Position numbers and translations under genes: made by a program. A stretch of 13,142 bases of DNA, from assembly GCA_024690635.1 (NCBI GenBank), contig JAILOW010000087.1, positions 1-13,142 of the forward strand, read 5' to 3'. A model generated the notes under the pieces. It did not search any database. It was given only the letters and a program-made list of their open reading frames with translations, and was not told where the DNA came from. Numbering within the stretch: position 1 is the stretch's first letter; every line of letters begins with the position of its first letter. Of the stretch, positions 7,253-12,886 are shown in pieces. The DNA comes from Butyrivibrio sp. GTDB taxonomy: Bacteria; Bacillota_A; Clostridia; Lachnospirales; Lachnospiraceae.

Positions 7253-7320
7253 AATAGTTGTCCTCCTTTATTAACTAAGAAAAATAATAGGTTCTATTGT
7301 TTTCTTCTCCGAAAGATGCT

Positions 7321-7348
7321 ATTATGACTTTGCTCAAAAGAACGGCAA
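7321..7348 (-). promoter_or_regulatory. Possible promoter of the DUF4417 operon
   Basis: On the minus strand TTGCCG (plus positions 7343-7348) and CATAAT (7321-7326) are 16 bp apart; transcription would begin near 7314. Four of six and five of six consensus bases match. The region is also flanked by an 11-bp inverted repeat, TCTTCTCCGAA (7303-7313) and TTCGGAGAAGA (7351-7361), which encloses this promoter and could be an operator. Confidence 0.35.
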
Positions 7349-7431
7349 CGTTCGGAGAAGACATCGTATTGATTGTTGCAGCAATCAGTGCGATGTTTTT
7401 TCTTTATTCAATTGTGGGTCATAATCCATAG
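7324..7431 (+). CDS. Candidate 35-aa small membrane protein
   Basis: Short plus-strand ORF (ATG to TAG) encoding a peptide with a basic N-terminus (LLKRT), an acidic pair (ED at 12-13) and one clear hydrophobic helix (IVLIVAAISAMFFLYSIV, 14-31), the layout of small toxic or regulatory membrane peptides. Against it: only a weak ribosome binding site (GAAAG) precedes the ATG and a hairpin with T-run lies inside the frame, so the helix residues FFL may merely reflect the T-run. It lies antisense to the leader of the DUF4417 operon. No known family is recognised. Confidence 0.25.
   Translation: MTLLKRTATFGEDIVLIVAAISAMFFLYSIVGHNP
7361..7405 (+). terminator. Hairpin with T-run, plus strand
   Basis: A 15-bp stem: 7361-7375 pairs with 7382-7396 (outer ACATCG/CGATGT, inner TGATTG/CAATCA, G-T wobbles between), loop TTGCAG, followed by TTTTTTTCTTT. 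It has the form of a strong plus-strand intrinsic terminator, yet every annotated gene around it is on the minus strand, implying a short antisense or small RNA transcript starting nearby. Confidence 0.6.
7385..7429 (-). CDS. Candidate 14-aa leader-type ORF after fic
   Basis: Minus-strand ATG at 7429 preceded by AAAGGAG (plus 7439-7445) at a 9-nt distance, coding MDYDPQLNKEKTSH and then TGA. The ribosome binding site is as good as those of the real genes here, but the peptide is short and not recognised. It begins 27 bp after the fic stop and opposes the candidate 35-aa frame. It may be a leader peptide, a decayed gene start or chance. Confidence 0.25.
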   Translation of the reverse strand: MDYDPQLNKEKTSH

Positions 7432-7456
7432 GCAAAAGCTCCTTTCAAATTGTTAT

Positions 7457-8551
7457 TTATCTTATAATGTCAAGTAAACCAAAATAAATATACATCTTAT
7501 CTCGCTTTTTACCGTTAGTTATAAGAATATTTTCGTCTACCATCATCCCTAATAGCCTATTTACGCTGGTCATCGGCAGGTTTGTTTTTTCTACAATCTG
7601 CTTAGCGGTTGTAATTGGATATTCGTAAAGCATTTTCATGATTGGAAGTACATTTGCAGCTTTTGACATCTTCCCTACTATGTCAAAATGCTTATCATAT
7701 AATTTATTAATGGAGCTAATTATGCTGATGTACTTTTCACATTGACGTGTTACAGTAGTCAAAAAGAACTTAATCCACTCGTTCCAATCGTTTTTTTCAC
7801 GTATATTGTTTAAAAGATTATAATAACGCAGCTTATCATGCTCTAAAGCTTCACTGATAAAAAAGCATGGAAGCTCAATTTGCTTTGTATAATACATATA
7901 AAATGGGATAAGCATACGGCCAACTCGCCCATTTCCATCCATGAACGGATGAATTGTCTCAAATTGAGCATGAATAATCGCAGTTCTCACCAATGGCCGG
8001 AGATTGTCCATTGGATTATTAATATATGAAATAAGATTACTCATAAGATTAGGGACATCATCAGGTGACGGAGGAACAAACGTTATTTCATGAGTGTTGT
8101 CATTTTTTCCGATATAGTTCTGTTCGTTACGATATTCCCCAATAGTTTCCGGCTTTCGAACTCTTCCTGTCATTAGAATAGTATGTATTTCCTTAAAAAA
8201 CTCGTCTGAAAACTTTTCTCTATTTAATATATGAACCCCTTTTTGGGTTGCATTGTTATAATTAACAACTTCATTAATGTATTCATCATCGTCTGAAGGA
8301 GTTGCCTGATGTGAGAAAACTCCGTCTAAAGTTGCTTGAGTGCCTTCAATTTTTGATGATTCCAATGCTTCTTTTTTTTGCAAAGTCGGCATAAACCATT
8401 CGCTACTCAATTTACTATCAGAGATCTTCTCTTTATATACTTCCAGCTTTGAAGACGCATCAATTAGCTCGTCAAGGAAATATGAGTAATCTATCGTATT
8501 ATTACTTAGTGGCAATAACTCTGCTTTATATGTGTCCATCATAGTCATCAT
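7457..8551 (-). CDS. Fic family protein (AMP-transferase) with C-terminal winged helix
   Basis: A 364-aa enzyme expected to transfer AMP from ATP to a hydroxyl group on a target protein. Start ATG 8551 is chosen because AAGGGGG lies five to seven bases upstream; a longer frame from 8623 would begin upstream of the promoter. Domains: N-terminal Fic/DOC helical region at about 1-80 carrying the inhibitory motif SSKIEG at 65-70 (class II, Glu69), the Fic core at about 110-260 with the flap GEYRNEQNYIG (138-148) and the full catalytic motif HPFMDGNGRVGR at 201-212 (His201), and a C-terminal winged-helix domain at about 300-360. All catalytic residues are present. The gene is AT-rich, lies alone before a complex spacer and has a palindromic operator at its promoter. 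Target unknown; autoregulation through the winged helix is inferred. Confidence 0.93.
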   Translation of the reverse strand: MMTMMDTYKAELLPLSNNTIDYSYFLDELIDASSKLEVYKEKISDSKLSSEWFMPTLQKKEALESSKIEGTQATLDGVFSHQATPSDDDEYINEVVNYNNATQKGVHILNREKFSDEFFKEIHTILMTGRVRKPETIGEYRNEQNYIGKNDNTHEITFVPPSPDDVPNLMSNLISYINNPMDNLRPLVRTAIIHAQFETIHPFMDGNGRVGRMLIPFYMYYTKQIELPCFFISEALEHDKLRYYNLLNNIREKNDWNEWIKFFLTTVTRQCEKYISIISSINKLYDKHFDIVGKMSKAANVLPIMKMLYEYPITTAKQIVEKTNLPMTSVNRLLGMMVDENILITNGKKRDKMYIYFGLLDIIR

Positions 8552-8570
8552 AACCGCCCCCTTAATTACT

Positions 8571-8598
8571 AGTATATAGGCTAAAACCAAAATGTCAA
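8571..8598 (-). promoter_or_regulatory. Promoter of the fic gene
   Basis: Minus-strand TTGACA (plus 8593-8598, perfect consensus) and TATACT (8571-8576), 16 bp apart. Transcription would start near 8564, giving a leader of about 13 nt that contains the AAGGGGG ribosome binding site. This is the best sigma-A promoter in the window. Confidence 0.8.
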
Positions 8599-8612
8599 TA
8601 TTTGGTTTTAGC
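8580..8612. promoter_or_regulatory. Palindromic operator over the fic -35 box
   Basis: GCTAAAACCAAA (8580-8591) and TTTGGTTTTAGC (8601-8612) are perfect inverted 12-mers separated by 9 bp. The -35 hexamer lies in the spacer, so a dimeric repressor bound here would block transcription. The protein's own winged-helix domain is the natural candidate, but this is not shown by sequence. Confidence 0.8.
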
Positions 8613-8623
8613 AGCTCATGCAA

Positions 8624-8764
8624 AATTCAAATTCAGGATGATTTGGTGTTAATTTAGTGAGTGCGTCATACATTTTTTATTTGTGCTATCCCATATATTG
8701 TGTTACCAATATGGAAAACAACAATATATAGAGTATTTTGCGTTATTTCCACATTTGGTTATAA
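8624..8764. other. AT-rich spacer upstream of fic
   Basis: No gene. It contains an interrupted palindrome ATATATTGT (8693-8701) / ACAATATAT (8721-8729) and an overlapping CCATAT/ATATGG pair (8691-8696, 8709-8714). Its role is unclear. Confidence 0.3.
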
Positions 8765-8851
8765 GTATATACAAAGGAAGGATACAAATCTGATGGTAAG
8801 GAAAAGGCCAACATATACTTTGTGCTGAAGATTACAGAAATGAACCGCTAA
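8765..8851 (+). pseudogene. Possible remnant of a gene 3' end
   Basis: An open stretch of 28 codons without start codon ends in the protein-like tail KEKANIYFVLKITEMNR and TAA. The stop lies within the REP-like repeat. It could be the decayed C-terminus of a gene cut by rearrangement, but 28 codons are too few to exclude chance and no family is recognised. Confidence 0.15.
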
Positions 8852-8875
8852 CCCCGTCCCCGGGGGTCATTTTGG
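8836..8875. repeat. REP-like inverted repeat, right copy
   Basis: Inverted partner of 5682-5721. It folds into a hairpin: AAATG (8838-8842) with CATTT (8868-8872), and ACCCCG (8851-8856) with the CGGGGGT run at 8861-8867, leaving AACCGCTA as a one-sided bulge, a shape typical of REP sequences. It ends 6 bp before the right direct repeat. Confidence 0.7.
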
Positions 8876-8879
8876 AAGG

Positions 8880-9008
8880 AAGCCATGCACGAACTCGGAA
8901 GCAGAGCTTCCTTCGTCGCGGGCTGTCGCCTTATAAAAAATGATACATAAAAGCTCTCTTGTGAGTAAACTCCCATCGAGCTTTTATGTATCATTTTTTG
9001 CATGGCTT
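8880..9008. repeat. Full-length structured repeat element, right copy
   Basis: About 129 bp bounded by AAGCCATGCA (8880-8889) and its exact complement TGCATGGCTT (8999-9008). Inside are the hairpin CGAA-ctc-GGAAGC-aga-GCTTCC-TTCG (8890-8915) and a perfect 22-bp stem, 8935-8956 with 8978-8999, around a 21-nt loop. Positions 8882-8983 form the direct repeat shared with 5727-5828. The closed, multi-stem shape suggests a non-autonomous mobile element or structured RNA. It sits 14 bp past the tRNA-Arg 3' end. Confidence 0.85.
8935..8999 (-). terminator. Long hairpin acting as tRNA-Arg terminator, usable both ways
   Basis: Perfect 22-bp stem (core TGATACATAAAAGCTC and complement) with A6/T6 ends, so either strand ends in a T-run. 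On the minus strand it is the first terminator downstream of tRNA-Arg. It is part of the repeat element, so the tRNA appears to use the element's hairpin to stop transcription. Confidence 0.75.
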
Positions 9009-9022
9009 GTAGCTTTCGCGAA

Positions 9023-9096
9023 TGTTCCCGATGCGATTCGAACGCACGACCTTTCGCTTAGGAGGCGAACGCTCTATCCTGCTGAGCTACGGAAAC
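9023..9096 (-). tRNA. tRNA-Arg(CCU)
   Basis: A 74-nt tRNA with complete cloverleaf: acceptor GTTTCCG/CGGGAAC with one G-T pair, D-arm GCTC/GAGC, anticodon stem TTCGC/GCGAA with loop CTCCTAA, giving anticodon CCU at plus positions 9060-9062, and T-arm GTGCG-TTCGAAT-CGCAT. Discriminator A at 9023; CCA is not encoded. It decodes the AGG codon. Its 3' end faces the island, the usual geometry for integrated elements, but no duplicated tRNA end is found at the far side. Confidence 0.97.
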
Positions 9097-9107
9097 ACGA
9101 CTAATGT

Positions 9108-9136
9108 ATATTATCACAATTTTGGTCTATTGGCAA
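9108..9136 (-). promoter_or_regulatory. Promoter of tRNA-Arg
   Basis: Minus-strand TTGCCA (plus 9131-9136) and TAATAT (9108-9113) are 17 bp apart, with a TG one base before the -10 (extended -10). The start near 9101 leaves a 4-5 nt leader before the mature tRNA. Confidence 0.7.
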
Positions 9137-9151
9137 TAAAGTGTGTATAAT
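9122..9151 (+). promoter_or_regulatory. Promoter of the lipoprotein-kinase-regulator operon
   Basis: TATAAT (9146-9151, perfect -10) with a weak -35, TTGGTC (9122-9127), 18 bp upstream. The predicted start is 9158, exactly the A of an in-frame ATG. It overlaps the divergent tRNA-Arg promoter. Confidence 0.55.
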
Positions 9152-9157
9152 AATGGC

Positions 9158-10231
9158 ATGGACAAAATGAAGGGGAAGCAAAGAAAATACGGAATTAAAG
9201 GAAAGAAGCTCACTGCTGTTTTACTGACTGCGGTGATGCTTCTTCTTTCTGCCTGCGCAAATCAAGAAAAGCAGGAATATGTGGAATACATCTCGAAAAA
9301 ATACGCGGTGCCCTATGAAAAGCAGCTTATAGTCTACACTTCCCACAAAGAGGAAGTGTATCTGCCCATCATAAGGGAGTTTGAAAACAGAACAGGGATA
9401 TGGGTTGAGGTCCATGCCGGCGGAACCGCACAGATGCTGGAACAGGCAAGGCAGGCATCCGCGGAAGGCGCCTGTGACATCATGTTCGGAGGAGGTATTG
9501 AGAGCTACGAGGCTCAAAAGGACCTCTTCATGCAGTATGAGACGGAAGACAGAGCAACCCTTGATCCAAACTATCTATCAGCGGACAACTACTGGACACC
9601 CTTTACCGAGCTGCCAATCGTTTTTATCTACAATAAAAAACTGGTATCAGCCGCGGAAGCTCCCGCGAAATGGGAAGATCTTTTTGACCCTAAGTGGAAA
9701 GGCAATATCGCCTTTGCGGATCCGCGAAGCTCCGGAACCAGCTATACCATCATCTCCACCATGGAACAGATCTTTAACAAGGATGCAAAAGAGATCCTTC
9801 CTGATTTCTACGACAATCTTGACGGAAAAGTACTGTCTTCTTCCGGAGATGTCATCCCCGAAGTATCAAACGGAACCTGCCTTGTAGGCATCACCCTTGA
9901 GGAGACTGCCAAAAAATACATAAACCTTGGCTACGATATTGCCATGAGATATCCCGTGGACGGAACCAGCGCTGTTCCCGATGGCTGCGCTATTGTAAAA
10001 AATGCGCCTCACACCTACAATGCCGGTAAATTCATCGATTTTGTTGTTGGCTACGACACCCAAAAGTACGCCACCGAAAATTTCGAGAGACGATCTGTGC
10101 GCCTTGATGTGGACACTGAAGGCTACTACCCTGAGATAAATCAGATAAGCTTTGACATAGAAAGATCTGCAAAAGAGGAAGAGACAGTTTATGCAATCTG
10201 GGATGAACTCATCTCTTCGGAAGGAGAGTGA
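9158..10231 (+). CDS. Lipoprotein extracellular solute-binding protein (Fe3+/phosphorylated-compound type)
   Basis: A 357-aa periplasmic-binding-type lipoprotein, anchored outside the membrane. A basic N-terminus and hydrophobic stretch lead to a lipobox LSAC with acylated Cys33. The mature part has the class II binding-protein pattern: LIVYTSHKEE at 57-66, FENRTGIWVEVHAGGTAQML at 75-94, DIMFGGG at 107-113, PIVFIYNKKL at 153-162, WEDLFDPKWKGNIAFADPRSSG (172-193, interrupted here only by naming) and VPDGCAIVKNAP at 273-284. This resembles the AfuA/PgtC/FutA group that binds ferric ion or sugar and glycerate phosphates. A GTG at 9143 would extend it by five residues, but that codon overlaps the -10 box, so ATG 9158 is preferred. 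No permease or ATPase follows; a histidine kinase does, 2 bp on, suggesting a sensing rather than uptake role. The ligand is not known. Confidence 0.87.
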   Translation: MDKMKGKQRKYGIKGKKLTAVLLTAVMLLLSACANQEKQEYVEYISKKYAVPYEKQLIVYTSHKEEVYLPIIREFENRTGIWVEVHAGGTAQMLEQARQASAEGACDIMFGGGIESYEAQKDLFMQYETEDRATLDPNYLSADNYWTPFTELPIVFIYNKKLVSAAEAPAKWEDLFDPKWKGNIAFADPRSSGTSYTIISTMEQIFNKDAKEILPDFYDNLDGKVLSSSGDVIPEVSNGTCLVGITLEETAKKYINLGYDIAMRYPVDGTSAVPDGCAIVKNAPHTYNAGKFIDFVVGYDTQKYATENFERRSVRLDVDTEGYYPEINQISFDIERSAKEEETVYAIWDELISSEGE

Positions 10232-10233
10232 CC

Positions 10234-11970
10234 ATGGGCATCATCAGACAATCCTTCAAACGACAGATCTTTGTGGTCTTTCTTGCGGTAACTCTTTTGC
10301 TGGTCATCTTCGGAGGAATCCTGACTATACAGGGCTTCCAGGCCAGAGTCAAAGCGGACTACGAAAAAAGAGACAGAGAGCAGGAAGCCATCATAAAGGA
10401 GAGGCTGGAAAATATGCTCTCTCTTTCCGAAAGCGCAATAGCTGAAGCGGGATCCAATGAGGTCCTCCTTGATATCTTTGCCGGAAAAGCCAGGAATTCA
10501 CTGGAAGTTTACTCAGAGCTCTACAACATCACAAGAGACATAAGAGAGTTCGCAATCTTTGATATATTTATGGAGGGAAAGTGCGTATACAGCACAGGTA
10601 GCGGAAATGTCACAAGAACCCTTCCCTTAAGCTACGCGGTCCTGCACGATGCTGCCAAGAACAGTGGCAAAAACGTATACGCTTTTGACCCGGGAGATAC
10701 CACGGAAACAGGCGCAGCTCTTATGATCGCAAGGAACATGACAGAAGGCGATCCCGGCAACGCAGTTATAGTCTGCATTCAGCAGAGCACTATTAAAGAG
10801 CAGCTTAGCAGCGGCCTCAATGCAAAGGACGGCTTTATGCTCACCAACAAATTCCTTCGCCCCTTCTGCCTATTGGGCACAGCGGAGGATGGAAAAGAGC
10901 TGTCTCTTATTCGCACCAACTTTTTCAAAAACGAACTCTATGACACAGGTTTTGAAAATAATATCTACATAAGCGAACTTGGTGATACGAACCTTCTTGG
11001 TATCTACATAACACCACCTGCTCTTGATGATTCTGCGGTAAAGGCGGGATATCAGATTCTGATGCTGCTGGTTGTTGTGAGCATCATCATCTGCCTGGTG
11101 GTTTCCAACCGGATGAGTGAATATTTTTCCAAGCCCATAAACACCCTGGCCGCAGCCATGAGCAGATTCAGAAAAGGAGACTTCGATACAAAGATCGAGC
11201 TTTCCAGAGAAGATGAATTTGAGCAGCTGGCGGTTGGCTTTAACAAGATGACGACTCAGCTAAAAGACACCATGGAAGAGCGTGTTCAGGCAGAGCGCAA
11301 GGTAAACGAAGCCAGGATCGAGATGATGCAGGCCCAGTTAAATCCTCACTTCCTCTACAACACCCTTGATACCATCAAGTGGGTTGCCAAGGCAAACCAG
11401 GTACCGGAAGTTGCCACCATGTCCGCATCCCTTGCAAGTATCCTAAGGACCAGCATCTCCGAGAAACAGTTCTGTCCTTTGTCTAAAGAGCTTGAGCTTG
11501 TAAGGAACTACTGCGAGATCCAGCAGATCAGATTTGATGATTCTTTTGACCTGACAATCGATGTTGATGCAGAGCTGCAAAACGCAATCATTCCTAAACT
11601 TATCTTACAGCCTATCGTTGAGAATGCCATCATCCACGGAATGGATGAAACCATTAACGGCCACATCTACGTGGCGGCTGCAAGAGATACCAAAGACGGA
11701 AAAGATCTTTTGAAGATCTCCGTTCAGGATGACGGAAAAGGCATAAGCGATGAAATGCTTGAAGCACTCAACAATGACGACGTTGAACTTTTGAAAGGCC
11801 ACCTTGGACTTAATAACGTAAACACCATCATAAGACTCTACTACGGAAAAGAGTACGGAGTCATGGCATTTAGGCCCACCCGGGGCGGAACCGTCATGAT
11901 CGTAACGCTTCCCTACTCCGAAGAAGAGCCCATGGAAGAAAAACAGGAGACTGAAAAAGACAATGACTAA
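10234..11970 (+). CDS. LytS/YesM-type sensor histidine kinase
   Basis: A 578-aa membrane kinase. ATG 10234 is used because AAGGAG (10221-10226) is seven bases away; a GTG at 10228 overlaps the previous stop. Order: TM1 at about 11-35, an extracellular sensor region of about 235 residues, TM2 at about 272-291 (ILMLLVVVSIIICLVV), a HAMP linker to about 345 (RFRKGDFDTKIELSREDEFE), the His_kinase domain QAQLNPHFLYNTLDTIKW with phospho-acceptor His372, and an HATPase domain with N-box QPIVENAIIHG (459-469), G1 DDGKG (499-503) and GHLGLNN (522-528). All catalytic parts are intact. It probably receives the ligand-loaded lipoprotein from the preceding gene and phosphorylates the regulator encoded next, with which it overlaps by 8 bp. 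Confidence 0.95.
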   Translation: MGIIRQSFKRQIFVVFLAVTLLLVIFGGILTIQGFQARVKADYEKRDREQEAIIKERLENMLSLSESAIAEAGSNEVLLDIFAGKARNSLEVYSELYNITRDIREFAIFDIFMEGKCVYSTGSGNVTRTLPLSYAVLHDAAKNSGKNVYAFDPGDTTETGAALMIARNMTEGDPGNAVIVCIQQSTIKEQLSSGLNAKDGFMLTNKFLRPFCLLGTAEDGKELSLIRTNFFKNELYDTGFENNIYISELGDTNLLGIYITPPALDDSAVKAGYQILMLLVVVSIIICLVVSNRMSEYFSKPINTLAAAMSRFRKGDFDTKIELSREDEFEQLAVGFNKMTTQLKDTMEERVQAERKVNEARIEMMQAQLNPHFLYNTLDTIKWVAKANQVPEVATMSASLASILRTSISEKQFCPLSKELELVRNYCEIQQIRFDDSFDLTIDVDAELQNAIIPKLILQPIVENAIIHGMDETINGHIYVAAARDTKDGKDLLKISVQDDGKGISDEMLEALNNDDVELLKGHLGLNNVNTIIRLYYGKEYGVMAFRPTRGGTVMIVTLPYSEEEPMEEKQETEKDND

Positions 11971-12727
11971 AGTCCTGATAGTTGATGATGAAAAATATGT
12001 GAGAATGGGAATAAAGAGCGAGACCGACTGGGCGCTTATTGGCTGCGAAGTCGTGGCGGAAGCTCCAAACGGCGAGATCGGCCTTGAAATGGCAGAGCAG
12101 TACCGCCCGGACCTTGTGATATCAGACATCAGAATGCCCAAGATGGACGGTATTGAAATGGCGGAAAGACTTCTGGAAAAATATCCTGACATGAAAGTCA
12201 TTTTCCTTACTGCCTATTCAGAGTTTGAATACGCAAGGCAGGCAGTTCGTATCGGCGTTTCGGATTATCTTTTGAAACCCTTTCAGGACGGCGAACTGGA
12301 GGGCGCGGTGCAAAGGCTTTTGCATCTGCATCCAAACACCGGAGGGAAAGACGCCGAAATGGAAGAAGAGCTCATTCCCCTTGTGAGAAAAGAAGCTGTG
12401 TCAAACCGCTACGTTCAGACAGCAATTGAATATATCGAAGACCACTACATGGAAAGTGATTTTAGCATCGGCGGACTTGCTGAGTCCATGAGCGTCAGCG
12501 AAGGTCACATCTCAAGGCTCTTTAAATCCGAAACCGATGTAAGCATCAACAACTACCTGACCAAATACAGGATCAGAAAAGCCATGGACTACTTAAAAGA
12601 CGTCAGGGAAAAAGTCTACGAAGTGGCTGAAAAAGTGGGCTATCAGGATATTGCGTACTTTTCTAACACCTTTAAAAAGCTTGTTGGCAAGACCCCTTCC
12701 GACTATCAGGCTAAAGGCCTTGAATGA
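11963..12727 (+). CDS. AraC-type (YesN-like) response regulator
   Basis: A 254-aa cytoplasmic transcription factor. The receiver domain (1-120) has acidic Asp8/Asp9, phospho-acceptor Asp55 in LVISDIRMPKMDG, Thr83 and Lys105 in DYLLKPF. After a short linker comes an AraC-type DNA-binding domain at about 150-252 with two HTH motifs (FSIGGLAESMSVSEGHISRLFK and the second around KVYEVAEKVGYQDIAYFSNTFKK, described by position 166-187 and 218-240). It is shorter than many YesN proteins, which carry a longer middle region. The ATG overlaps the kinase gene by 8 bp, ensuring coupled synthesis. The likely target is the promoter of the downstream lipoprotein gene or transporter. Confidence 0.94.
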   Translation: MTKVLIVDDEKYVRMGIKSETDWALIGCEVVAEAPNGEIGLEMAEQYRPDLVISDIRMPKMDGIEMAERLLEKYPDMKVIFLTAYSEFEYARQAVRIGVSDYLLKPFQDGELEGAVQRLLHLHPNTGGKDAEMEEELIPLVRKEAVSNRYVQTAIEYIEDHYMESDFSIGGLAESMSVSEGHISRLFKSETDVSINNYLTKYRIRKAMDYLKDVREKVYEVAEKVGYQDIAYFSNTFKKLVGKTPSDYQAKGLE

Positions 12728-12803
12728 AAAACTGAAAAAAACAAGTCGGATTTTTACAAAAAATATCAGAATTGTCATCTCAAAATAAATATAAACAAAA
12801 TCT

Positions 12804-12850
12804 AAAATGTAACCATAAAGCAAACAAATGCTTGGTGGTTACATTTTTTT
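12804..12850 (+). terminator. Strong hairpin terminator or attenuator between regulator and lipoprotein genes
   Basis: AAAATGTAACCA (12804-12815) pairs with TGGTTACATTTT (12836-12847), with an inner AAGC/GCTT stem (12818-12821, 12830-12833), followed by a run of seven T. Only 36 bp separate its end from the next start codon, too little for an ordinary independent promoter after it, so it may work as an attenuator as well as an operon end. Confidence 0.85.
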
Positions 12851-12886
12851 ATGAAAACCGCCGGCAACATAAAAGGAGGGTTACAG

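Noticed and set aside
5682..8983. CRISPR array or complete insertion sequence
   Set aside because: Only paired repeats occur, without regular spacers, and no transposase ORF exists in the window.
8880..9096. Classical attL/attR formed by the tRNA-Arg 3' end
   Set aside because: The tRNA 3' sequence is not repeated at the left end of the island and no integrase is encoded; the flanking repeat lies outside the tRNA.
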